A stretch of DNA of 7,296 bases. Origin: Sulfuricurvum sp. (GTDB lineage Bacteria > Campylobacterota > Campylobacteria > Campylobacterales > Sulfurimonadaceae). The stretch is from assembly GCA_030679635.1 (NCBI GenBank), contig JAUXSZ010000103.1, positions 1 through 7,296 on the forward strand, in the 5' to 3' direction. Below the pieces are notes generated by a model, which saw only the letters and a program-made list of their open reading frames with translations, searched no databases and was not told where the DNA came from. The position numbers were made by a program, and so were the translations under genes. Every line of letters begins with the position of its first letter. The stretch's first letter is position 1. Positions 1 to 6,492 of this stretch are shown here, in pieces.

Positions 1-340
1 GGAGTTTGGTATTATGATGGCGATCGGGACACAATTTCGAGATATTGCACGCCTCATCATCTACGAGTCGCTGGTTATCACGATGAGCGGCTACATTGCC
101 GGGGCGTTGATTGGCGGAGCTTTGCTGTGCTACTTCAAACACTACGGGCTGGATCTCTCCGGTTTTAGCGATGCCTTCGCGATTTTCGGGATGGATTCGA
201 GCATTCACGCGATTCTAAAACTCGAATACTTTACCAGCGCTTTTTTGAGCGTTTTAGTGGCGACATTGGCAGCGACGGTTATTCCGATCCGAACCCTCAA
301 AAAGCGCAATCCCATCCAATCCATTAGTGAGAATACATGA
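1..340 (+). CDS. FtsX/LolE-type ABC transporter permease, C-terminal part (5' end outside window)
   Basis: The reading frame is open from the first full codon (base 2), and the in-frame ATGs at 14 and 17 are internal, so this is the last 112 residues of a longer protein. It opens with EFGIMMAIGT, which matches the conserved 'REfGilrAIG' segment after the large extracytoplasmic domain of FtsX/MacB/LolC/LolE permeases. Two hydrophobic segments follow, at about residues 19-45 and 76-96 of the visible part. A short basic cytoplasmic tail (RTLKKRNPIQSI) ends it, as is usual in the family. The stop codon overlaps the start of the ATPase gene by 4 bases (ATGA), so the two are translationally coupled and form one inner-membrane ABC complex. 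Such complexes move lipoproteins, peptides or lipids by mechanotransmission rather than by a classical channel. The substrate cannot be told from this fragment. Family is confident; LolE versus MacB versus other is open. Confidence 0.88.
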   Translation, partial: EFGIMMAIGTQFRDIARLIIYESLVITMSGYIAGALIGGALLCYFKHYGLDLSGFSDAFAIFGMDSSIHAILKLEYFTSAFLSVLVATLAATVIPIRTLKKRNPIQSISENT

Positions 341-1029
341 TGAATTTTCTAACCGTACGCAATGTTAAAAAAGTGTTCAATGAAGGGACTGAAAGCCAGA
401 GCAATGCGCTGAGTGGTATCGATCTAACCATCGGAAAAGAGGAGTTTATCGTCATCTCAGGCCCCAGCGGCAGCGGCAAAAGTACCTTGCTCAATATTAT
501 CGGCGGACTCGATACCCCAAGCGAGGGAAGCGTGGAACTGGAGGGGACTGTGATTACATCACTGGGTGAAAACGATTTGGCTTTGTTTCGCAGAGAGAAT
601 ATCGGGTTTGTATTTCAGGCCTATAATCTGATTCCCGTTTTGACGGTTAAAGAAAACATCGAATATGTAATGCGCCTCATGGGAACACCGCAAAACGAGT
701 GTGATGCACGGGTGCTGGAGGTGGCTCGTGAACTCGATATTGACACCTATCTGAACAAACTCCCTGACCATCTCAGCGGCGGACAGCAGCAGCGTGTCGC
801 GGTAGCGCGTGCAGTGGCAAGCAAGCCCAAGCTTATCCTCGCCGATGAGCCGACGGCGAATTTGGATACGGCAAACGGCGAAAAGCTGATGGAGCTCATG
901 CGCCGGCTCAACGAAGAGGAAAAAATCACCATTATCTTCTCCTCACACGACCCGATGGTGATTTCAAAAGCGCGCCGCTCTATCGTTCTGCGCGACGGTG
1001 TCATCATAGAGGACATTTTTCGGTCATGA
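337..1029 (+). CDS. LolD/MacB-type ABC transporter ATP-binding protein
   Basis: This is a complete 230-residue ABC ATPase, the usual length for LolD/FtsE/MacB-type subunits. All motifs are intact: Walker A GPSGSGKST at 42-50, Q-loop Q94 followed by AYNLIPVLT (typical of the LolD/MacB subgroup), signature LSGGQQQR at 146-153, Walker B LILADE at 166-171 with catalytic E171, D-loop NLD at 175-177, and switch histidine H204. It should hydrolyse ATP on the cytoplasmic face and drive the FtsX-type permease encoded just upstream. The start overlaps the permease stop (ATGA at 337-340). A second ATG at 340 would shorten the protein by one residue, and no strong Shine-Dalgarno decides between them. The stop overlaps the next gene's start at 1026-1029. 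Genes of this family are often annotated lolD, but no specific symbol is justified because the substrate is unknown. Confidence 0.95.
   Translation: MMNFLTVRNVKKVFNEGTESQSNALSGIDLTIGKEEFIVISGPSGSGKSTLLNIIGGLDTPSEGSVELEGTVITSLGENDLALFRRENIGFVFQAYNLIPVLTVKENIEYVMRLMGTPQNECDARVLEVARELDIDTYLNKLPDHLSGGQQQRVAVARAVASKPKLILADEPTANLDTANGEKLMELMRRLNEEEKITIIFSSHDPMVISKARRSIVLRDGVIIEDIFRS
1008..1013 (+). promoter_or_regulatory. Ribosome binding site for the outer-membrane barrel gene
   Basis: AGAGGA lies inside the end of the ATPase gene, 12 bases before the ATG at 1026. The spacing is longer than ideal, so translation probably relies partly on coupling through the ATGA overlap. Confidence 0.45.
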
Positions 1030-2141
1030 TTAGAGGGATATTGGTTGCAGCTCTTTTGTACTTAAGTGCATATGCGGCCGAGACGACAGTTGAGAACAGC
1101 AACTTTACCCTCTCTTCACCGCTTGATGGTACAGGCAAGCAGGAACTTTACAATATCAACCGATTTCGCATCACGGAACATCTCCGTGAAGAAAACTGGT
1201 TTGCAACGGCTATCGGTGACATCAAAAATATACTGGGATACGATACGATCAACAGCAGCTCTTATAAAACGGCCAGCATGATTCGATCCGATACCCCTTT
1301 TCACACACACAGCGGAACATACGATTATAACGAGGGACAGCTATACGCTCAGCTCTACCGTCTCTATGGTGGTTATGCCGACGAAAAACACCGTCTTAGC
1401 CTCGGATTGCAAAAAGTGAGTATGGGGGTGGGACGCATCTGGAATCCCACCGATCTTTTTAATCCAAAAAATCCTCTTGCTCTTGAACCGGATGAAGTTT
1501 ATGGTGTATTTGCGTTGGCCTATACCTATTCACCCAGCGCTCTGAGCCAGATTACCGCTGTTGCCGCCCAACGCGCAGATGAAAGTTTTAAATACGCCGG
1601 ACGGGCTAAAGGATATTTCGATATCGCCGACATAGCCCTTGATGTCGTCACGGCGGATGATGTGACAATGGCCGGCTATGAAGTCGAAGGGGAGCTGTTT
1701 AACACAGGTATTGAACTGCGCTCGGAAGGAGGGTGGTTTGAAGACAAACTGCTGAATAATCAATTTTTTCAGGGGCTTATCGGAGCAGACTATGCTTTTG
1801 AAAATTCTCTTATGGTTATCGGCGAGTGGCTCTACACCTCCAGAACTTTTGAGCAAGAAATAGTCTTAGGAATTCCATCTGGTGCTGCGAACAATCTGGT
1901 ACGTTCCCATAATTATTTTGGGATGAGTCTCGGATATGAGTTCGATGCATTGCTATACGGCTCCCTCTCAGGAATCATAAGTGGCAAAGATGGAAGCTTT
2001 TATATAGGACCCGTTTTAAGGTATTCACTCCGTGATGATATGACCATGTCCTTGGGCGCAATGCTTTACGCAGGTGAGAGCAGGAGTGAATTCGGGGATT
2101 ATGGCCAAACATACTATCTCAACATCAAAGTAACCTTTTAG
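1026..2141 (+). CDS. Putative outer-membrane beta-barrel protein of an ABC transporter operon
   Basis: This 371-residue protein has a clear Sec signal peptide: M-I-R, a hydrophobic core at about residues 4-16, and a probable cleavage site AYA|AE after residue 17. The rest lacks long hydrophobic helices and shows alternating, aromatic-rich beta-strand patterns (for example GQLYAQLYRLYGGYAD near 104-119 and YGSLSGIISG near 311-320). It ends in ...YYLNIKVTF with a C-terminal phenylalanine, the classic BAM signal of outer-membrane barrels. The most distinctive stretch is about 127-147, with GRIWNPTDLFNP. A similar 'wG.G..wNPTDlFnP' pattern occurs in uncharacterised porin-like proteins, from memory. 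It is the last gene of the operon and starts inside the ATPase stop codon. It could be a partner or client of the upstream ABC complex, or a porin carried along. No precise function can be given. Confidence 0.82.
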   Translation: MIRGILVAALLYLSAYAAETTVENSNFTLSSPLDGTGKQELYNINRFRITEHLREENWFATAIGDIKNILGYDTINSSSYKTASMIRSDTPFHTHSGTYDYNEGQLYAQLYRLYGGYADEKHRLSLGLQKVSMGVGRIWNPTDLFNPKNPLALEPDEVYGVFALAYTYSPSALSQITAVAAQRADESFKYAGRAKGYFDIADIALDVVTADDVTMAGYEVEGELFNTGIELRSEGGWFEDKLLNNQFFQGLIGADYAFENSLMVIGEWLYTSRTFEQEIVLGIPSGAANNLVRSHNYFGMSLGYEFDALLYGSLSGIISGKDGSFYIGPVLRYSLRDDMTMSLGAMLYAGESRSEFGDYGQTYYLNIKVTF

Positions 2142-2149
2142 TTAGATCT
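2142..2149. other. Eight-base gap between convergent genes
   Basis: Only 8 bases separate the stop codon of the barrel gene (+) from that of the alcohol dehydrogenase (-). I see no hairpin with a T-run on either strand in the gap or immediately around it, so each transcript probably runs into the other gene. Confidence 0.7.
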
Positions 2150-3295
2150 TTACGCTTTTTCCAATATTTCTGCAATAATGTCTTTTGAATAGCTGTCGCC
2201 CATCCCCCAAACTTTTGCCAGGCCGCTGGCATTGATCGCCAATTCTTCAATCCCTTCTCTGGGGATATTGGCCTCTGCAAGGGTGATAGGTGCACCGATT
2301 TTAGCAAACCATTTTTCAAGCTTTTCAATACCGACATCCTCATTCTCAACACCAAAGATCTCTTGTGCAAATCGTTTGAATTGTTTTAGATTTTTAGTTT
2401 TATACCATTTCATCCAAGCAGGTATGACGATCGCCAATCCTGCGCCATGAGCTACATTGTATAAGGCTGAAAGAGAGTGCTCTATCATATGGTTAGGAAA
2501 GCTTCCTCCTGCTGTCCCTGTCGGGGTCAAGCCGTTCAATGCTTGTGTGGCAACCCAAGCAAACTCTGCGCGTGCATCATAATCATTTGGATTTTCCAGT
2601 AATATTTCTGTCGTTTCCATGACGCTCTTGATAATAGACTCAACGATTCTGGAATTAAAGTTCGGGTGGGCAGTCGCTGTAAAATAGACTTCGATACTAT
2701 GGGCAATGATGTCAACCGCTGAATAGGCTAAATAGTCTTTCCCTACCGTAGCCATCAATTCCGGATTGATCACGGAAACAACAGGATTGACCAAAACGGA
2801 CCCGATAGAATATTTTTGTTTGGTATCCTCATTGAGAATGACTGAATTGCCATTCATTTCACTCGCCGTTGCGGCAAGGGTCATTACGGTAAATACCGGA
2901 AGGGCCTGAGTAATTTGTGCTTTATTGATAAAGAAATCCCAAACATCACCTTCATATTTAGCCCCTGCTGCTATTGCTTTAGCTTCATCAGCGACAGAAC
3001 CTCCGCCAACACCAAGGACTGCTTGCAGCTTTTTTTCTTTTGCGATTGTAATACCGATATAGACACTGCTTAACACTGGGTTACTGACAATACCGCCCAG
3101 TTCTTCATAGCCGATCCCCTGTTTCTTTAAAGAGGCTGTAACTCTATCGTATAAACCGTTTTTTTTGATCCGATCTGATCCGTATACCAATAAAACCGTT
3201 TCAATCCCTGCTTGTTTGATATATTCACCTATATTGTTCTCTTTGCCACGACCAAATTCAATCTTTGTTGGATTGTAATAGGTAAAATCATTCAT
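2150..3295 (-). CDS. Iron-containing alcohol dehydrogenase, YqhD/butanol dehydrogenase type
   Basis: A complete 381-residue member of the Fe-dependent (group III) alcohol dehydrogenases, close to the usual length. It should reduce aldehydes to alcohols, or the reverse, in the cytoplasm with NAD(P)H. The N-terminal Rossmann-like half carries the nucleotide motif GVGGGSVAD at about 95-103. The C-terminal helical half carries the metal ligands D195, H199, H269 and H283, with conserved H273 between them; the spacing 195/199/269/283 matches the D/H/H/H set of YqhD and FucO. Overall it resembles the YqhD/BdhA branch (YYNPTKIEFG near the start, KKNGLYD at 44-50). The usual glycine-rich YGGGS cofactor loop is YGSDR here (38-42). 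The ATG at 3295 is chosen because AAAGGA sits 6 bases upstream. It has its own extended -10 promoter. It converges on the barrel gene with 8 bases between stops. The in vivo substrate is unknown. Confidence 0.93.
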   Translation of the reverse strand: MNDFTYYNPTKIEFGRGKENNIGEYIKQAGIETVLLVYGSDRIKKNGLYDRVTASLKKQGIGYEELGGIVSNPVLSSVYIGITIAKEKKLQAVLGVGGGSVADEAKAIAAGAKYEGDVWDFFINKAQITQALPVFTVMTLAATASEMNGNSVILNEDTKQKYSIGSVLVNPVVSVINPELMATVGKDYLAYSAVDIIAHSIEVYFTATAHPNFNSRIVESIIKSVMETTEILLENPNDYDARAEFAWVATQALNGLTPTGTAGGSFPNHMIEHSLSALYNVAHGAGLAIVIPAWMKWYKTKNLKQFKRFAQEIFGVENEDVGIEKLEKWFAKIGAPITLAEANIPREGIEELAINASGLAKVWGMGDSYSKDIIAEILEKA

Positions 3296-3301
3296 TCATA
3301 A

Positions 3302-3307
3302 TCCTTT
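3302..3307 (-). promoter_or_regulatory. Ribosome binding site deciding the alcohol dehydrogenase start
   Basis: On the minus strand AAAGGA ends 6 bases before the ATG at 3295. An earlier ATG at 3299 is only 2 bases away and, in its own frame, stops after three codons, so the ATG at 3295 is the real start. Confidence 0.7.
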
Positions 3308-3334
3308 GATACTTGTTGCTATTTTATTTTATCT

Positions 3335-3364
3335 ATTATATCACTCATCCGTAGCAGTGGTTAA
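3335..3364 (-). promoter_or_regulatory. Extended -10 promoter for the alcohol dehydrogenase gene
   Basis: Minus-strand TGATATAAT at 3343-3335 is a perfect extended -10 element (TGn plus consensus TATAAT). A weak -35 match TTAACC (4 of 6 to TTGACA) lies at 3364-3359 with an 18-base spacer. Transcription would start near 3328, leaving a leader of about 30 bases. An A/T-rich stretch follows. A strong -10 with a poor -35 fits sigma-70 promoters of Campylobacterota. Confidence 0.6.
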
Positions 3365-3378
3365 GGGCGCTTGTAAGC

Positions 3379-5166
3379 TTATTGCGAAAAAATCAGTACG
3401 CTATATGAACCGATGGAAACCGAAGCATGACAGGGGAGCCCATCGCAGTCACCCTTCTGGACGGTAACATCGGTACTCGGATGGTTTTCAAAATCGTCAT
3501 TGTACCCTTCCCAATCGCTGTTGAAACGGAGTTTCCAGGTGCCTTCAGCCGGAAAGCCGATGATGTAGTTATCCTGCGGCTCATGGAAAAAGTTCGCGAC
3601 GATCACAACGTCATCCGCCGCTCCCCCCTTGTCCCATCGGTGGAAGGCAATGACCTTGCGTTCATTATTCAAATGATAAACCTGAGTAAACTGCCCGCAC
3701 AAACCGCGCGTGAAGCCCTCATGGTTGGACCGTAAACGTATGAGATCTCGGTACAAGCGTACGATGCCGTGAAACTCATCGCATTGATCCCAATCAACGG
3801 GAACCGTATCACGGAACGATCCCCCCTCAAGGAACTCTTGGCCCTGGAAAAGCATAGGGATGCCCGGGGATGTAAAGACCATTGCGGCGGCCAGCGTCGA
3901 ACGTTTCTGCGCATACCATCCTTTGGGGTCATTGGGGTTGATCTCTTGTGGTACCCGGGCATGGCCGTTTGCTACCTCGTCATGCGATTCGCTGTAGATA
4001 ACCCGGTCGAAGGCGTCATCGTTATAACGGTATAAGATGGCATCGCGTATCGCATCGAGCGATCGCTGCTCGTCTTGTGGTGTAATCACCGCTTGACGTA
4101 TGGGGTGGACAAACATGGCATCCCACTGAGAGGCAAATCCGGCTCCACCGGCTCCGACCTCTTTGGTGAGCCACCGGTTGTTTTGAAGATCCTCCGCGAT
4201 AGTGATCGCTCCGGAAAATTTCTGCGTGATCTGGCTATTGATCCACTGGAGCAGACTCCACCCATCAGGAAGCTCCTGAACGTCGAAACCGTCGACAGTG
4301 CGTATGAATTGGGTACAGTCGAAGCGGATGCCGTCTATATGGTATTCCTCGAGCCACATCATGGCGTTATCCAAGAGGTACTGACGAACCTCTCCCCGTC
4401 CGTAATCGGGTCTTGTTTCCCCCCATGGTGTGATCGCCCGATCGTCGTTGTAGAAATAGATTCCGCCACGACCGTTTTCGCTCCAGCCATCAAACTGCCA
4501 AAGATCAAGATCAGTTGGGCCAAGGTGGTTGTACACAACGTCCAGTATCACGGCAATGCCGGCTTTATGGGCCCGCTTTATGAACTGTTTAAACGCCAAC
4601 GGACCTCCATAATCGCTCTCTACAGAGAAGATATGGGAAGGGTTGTAGCCCCATGACCGCTCTCCTGCAAACTCGCCAACCGGCATAATCTGTATCGCAT
4701 TGACCCCGAGTTTCTTTAAATGTTCCAGACGCGCGGATACCGATAAAAACTCACCTTGATTACGTACATCATCCTGGTCATTAAATGTCCCGACATGAAG
4801 TTCGTAAATGACAAGCTCATTCCACGGCGCGAGTGTAAAGTCGTCTCCCTGCCAGTCAAAACGTATATCGTGGACGATGGCGTTTCCCGCCGAATTGGTC
4901 ACCTCACGGGCATACGGATCGATCCGCTTGAACTCTCCGTTATCTGTAGAAAGGAGAAGCTGATACTGATCACCCGCATGAGCCTCAGCCACATTTGCGT
5001 ACCAATAGCCATTCTCTTCAGCCTCCATGAGGTGTTTACTACCATCCCATTCGTTGAACGATCCTATAACCGATACACGTTTTGCATGAGGAGCCCACAC
5101 GCGAAAAGCGACTCCCTGCGAGTGCAGAATCGATCCCATCCCCGTAATTTTAGGTTCATTTTTCAT
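3379..5166 (-). CDS. GH13 alpha-amylase family protein, branching-enzyme-like, with CBM48
   Basis: A cytoplasmic alpha-glucan-active enzyme with no signal peptide; 595 residues from the chosen ATG (numbers below count from a possible TTG two codons earlier). An N-terminal CBM48/early-set domain covers about 17-105 (FRVWAPHAKRVSVIGSFNEW). The GH13 (beta/alpha)8 barrel follows from about 120, then a C-terminal beta domain from about 500. All four GH13 motifs are present: DVVYNH 211-216; GIRFD 281-285 with nucleophile D285; IAED with acid/base E327; SESHDE 394-399 with D398. Overall layout recalls alpha-glucan branching enzymes, but motif I DVVYNHLGP is more like trehalohydrolase (TreZ) and debranching enzymes than the proline-containing motif of standard GlgB. 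It may be a branching enzyme or a maltooligosyltrehalose trehalohydrolase relative; I favour the former. The ATG at 5166 has AAAGAAG 8 bases upstream, whereas the TTG at 5172 has it only 2 bases away. No glycogen gene lies next to it. Confidence 0.85.
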   Translation of the reverse strand: MKNEPKITGMGSILHSQGVAFRVWAPHAKRVSVIGSFNEWDGSKHLMEAEENGYWYANVAEAHAGDQYQLLLSTDNGEFKRIDPYAREVTNSAGNAIVHDIRFDWQGDDFTLAPWNELVIYELHVGTFNDQDDVRNQGEFLSVSARLEHLKKLGVNAIQIMPVGEFAGERSWGYNPSHIFSVESDYGGPLAFKQFIKRAHKAGIAVILDVVYNHLGPTDLDLWQFDGWSENGRGGIYFYNDDRAITPWGETRPDYGRGEVRQYLLDNAMMWLEEYHIDGIRFDCTQFIRTVDGFDVQELPDGWSLLQWINSQITQKFSGAITIAEDLQNNRWLTKEVGAGGAGFASQWDAMFVHPIRQAVITPQDEQRSLDAIRDAILYRYNDDAFDRVIYSESHDEVANGHARVPQEINPNDPKGWYAQKRSTLAAAMVFTSPGIPMLFQGQEFLEGGSFRDTVPVDWDQCDEFHGIVRLYRDLIRLRSNHEGFTRGLCGQFTQVYHLNNERKVIAFHRWDKGGAADDVVIVANFFHEPQDNYIIGFPAEGTWKLRFNSDWEGYNDDFENHPSTDVTVQKGDCDGLPCHASVSIGSYSVLIFSQ

Positions 5167-5174
5167 GATCAATA

Positions 5175-5181
5175 CTTCTTT
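5175..5181 (-). promoter_or_regulatory. Probable ribosome binding site deciding the GH13 gene start
   Basis: Minus-strand AAAGAAG lies 8 bases upstream of the ATG at 5166 but only 2 bases upstream of the in-frame TTG at 5172. This favours the ATG and removes two residues from the longest possible protein. The Shine-Dalgarno match is imperfect. Confidence 0.45.
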
Positions 5182-5193
5182 TAGCTAAAATAA

Positions 5194-5219
5194 ATTATAT
5201 TTGGATAAAAAATATTATA
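5194..5219 (-). promoter_or_regulatory. Promoter-like -10 boxes upstream of the GH13 gene
   Basis: Two perfect TATAAT hexamers are on the minus strand, at 5219-5214 and 5199-5194. They lie about 48 and 28 bases before the ATG at 5166. No good -35 is found at normal spacing for either; TTGATG at 5225-5220 is 20 bases from the nearer-to-gene hexamer. The region is very A/T-rich, so chance matches are possible. At least one probably drives the GH13 gene. Confidence 0.4.
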
Positions 5220-5237
5220 CATCAATGCTCTTGATGT
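5207..5237 (-). terminator. Hairpin plus T-run after the DUF445 gene (weak intrinsic terminator)
   Basis: A perfect 7-base stem (ACATCAA / TTGATGT, 5237-5231 with 5225-5219) encloses a 5-base loop. It begins 5 bases after the DUF445 stop. On the minus strand it is followed by ATAATA and then six T at 5212-5207. The stem has only two G:C pairs and the T-run is displaced by six bases, so it is weaker than a standard rho-independent terminator. It may give partial termination and read-through into the GH13 gene. The stem edge shares one base with a TATAAT box. Confidence 0.45.
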
Positions 5238-5242
5238 GGGAG

Positions 5243-6457
5243 TTATTTAACAAATTCCAATATGAAAAAGATGGTGATTCCAATCAACCCTCCGACGATG
5301 GTACCGTTGAGCCTAATGTATTGCAAATCCCTTCCTATTTCCAATTCTAATTTATTGGCTACTTCGTTTGTATCCCAACTTTTTACGGTTATAGCAATGA
5401 AATCACCTATAGCTCTTTTATTGTCGATGAGTTTTGACAATAAATTAGTTTTCATAAAATCATTAATTTTATGGATCAAAATTTTATCTTCTCTTAGTCC
5501 ATTCCCTAAGTTTTGGAACATATCCGTCATTGCATTTTCTATTTTTGAGTCATCCTGTTTTGCTAAATCAGTAGAAACCCAGACTTTGATTTCATCCCAT
5601 ATACCATTAATATACGCTTGAATATCTTTGTTATTTGAAAGTGCGGAGGTAAAGTCATTAATATTTTGTTGCATTTCTGGCGATGATTTAAGTTTTTTAA
5701 TAAACTCATGGAGTTGTTGGTCAACTTCTTTTCTAACATCACTATTAGGATGTTTTGCTTGACCTAGGAACTCTTCCAAGCCATAGATGATTCCTTTTGC
5801 TAATTTGTCATCCATGAATCCAAAGGTATACCATGGAGTCGAATCTCCAACTTTCCTCCGAATCTTCTCTTCATAAACATAGACCTCACGATGAAGCTTT
5901 TCTAAAATAGTTGTGAATAATTGCTGATGTCTTCCCTCTTTTGTGAGGGTATCAAGCCCAATGCCTAACCATTCACCGAAATTTATAGATTCTAATTTTT
6001 CTTTAAATTGAGATTGTATAAATTTCTTCACATCATCATCATTAATGACGTTTAACATCCCAGGTATAACATTGTCAATCATCAATTTGGAGATTTTTTT
6101 TGCATTTGCCCTTTTTGAAAGCCAACTTGATCCTTTCTCTGCAAAATTATATTCATCCAATTTTTCTTCTAATTTTTCGCGTGTAAGGAACTCTTCTGAA
6201 ACAAATTTTCCGAGATTTTCACCGATTCGATCCTTGTTATTGGGGATTAAAGCTGTATGCGGAATAGGCAATCCCAGTGGATGTCTAAAAAGGGCAACCA
6301 CTGCAAACCAATCGGCAAGACCGCCTATCAAAGCAGCTTCGCTAAAAGCTTTTAACCACCCAATATCGTATAAAAATGCGTAAATAAAAAGAATCGCCAT
6401 ACTCAGCAACATAATGAATGCGATTAGTTTCATTTTGGTCAATGCTCTTGTTTTCAT
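5243..6457 (-). CDS. DUF445 family membrane protein (YjiN-like)
   Basis: A 404-residue member of the DUF445 family, which includes E. coli YjiN; the molecular function is not established. The family hallmark is clear at about 46-90: GGLADWFAVVALFRHPLGLP, then IPHTALIPNNKDRIGENLGKF. There is a hydrophobic segment at 11-30 and a second at about 38-56. A long charged helical domain with coiled-coil character fills about 90-380, and a membrane segment lies at 384-402. This suggests an inner-membrane anchor at both ends with a large soluble domain between. The ATG at 6457 is preferred because AAAGG lies 10 bases upstream. A longer form from the ATG at 6523 would overlap the ATPase gene by 31 bases, has no Shine-Dalgarno and adds a basic, non-family N-terminus. 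It follows the ATPase by 35 bases with no terminator, so it is probably co-transcribed. It is strikingly AT-rich next to its neighbours. Confidence 0.88.
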   Translation of the reverse strand: MKTRALTKMKLIAFIMLLSMAILFIYAFLYDIGWLKAFSEAALIGGLADWFAVVALFRHPLGLPIPHTALIPNNKDRIGENLGKFVSEEFLTREKLEEKLDEYNFAEKGSSWLSKRANAKKISKLMIDNVIPGMLNVINDDDVKKFIQSQFKEKLESINFGEWLGIGLDTLTKEGRHQQLFTTILEKLHREVYVYEEKIRRKVGDSTPWYTFGFMDDKLAKGIIYGLEEFLGQAKHPNSDVRKEVDQQLHEFIKKLKSSPEMQQNINDFTSALSNNKDIQAYINGIWDEIKVWVSTDLAKQDDSKIENAMTDMFQNLGNGLREDKILIHKINDFMKTNLLSKLIDNKRAIGDFIAITVKSWDTNEVANKLELEIGRDLQYIRLNGTIVGGLIGITIFFILEFVK

Positions 6458-6467
6458 AGTCAAATTA

Positions 6468-6472
6468 CCTTT
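6468..6472 (-). promoter_or_regulatory. Ribosome binding site deciding the DUF445 start
   Basis: Minus-strand AAAGG lies 10 bases before the ATG at 6457. The upstream in-frame ATG at 6523 has no purine-rich element before it, so the shorter protein is favoured. Confidence 0.5.
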
Positions 6473-6492
6473 GCTGTTTCGGATGTTTTTTG

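Noticed and set aside
559..1016. Minus-strand open frames inside the ABC ATPase gene
   Set aside because: They are shadows of a gene with every ABC motif intact on the plus strand.
1530..1856. Minus-strand 108-residue frame inside the barrel gene
   Set aside because: It has no recognisable domain or ribosome binding site and lies entirely opposite a credible secreted protein.
3369..3378. GCTTGTAAGC inverted repeat just after the GH13 stop as a terminator
   Set aside because: The stem is 4 bases with a 2-base loop and no following T-run on the minus strand. It is too small to act.
5167..5172. TTG start two codons upstream in the GH13 gene
   Set aside because: The only Shine-Dalgarno-like sequence is 2 bases from the TTG but 8 bases from the ATG at 5166.
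3427..5184. A series of long plus-strand open frames (3427-3735, 3769-4035, 4075-4656, 4756-5184) opposite the GH13 gene
   Set aside because: All share one antisense frame of a well-supported GC-richer gene, where stop codons are rare. The proteins look compositionally random and lack domains.
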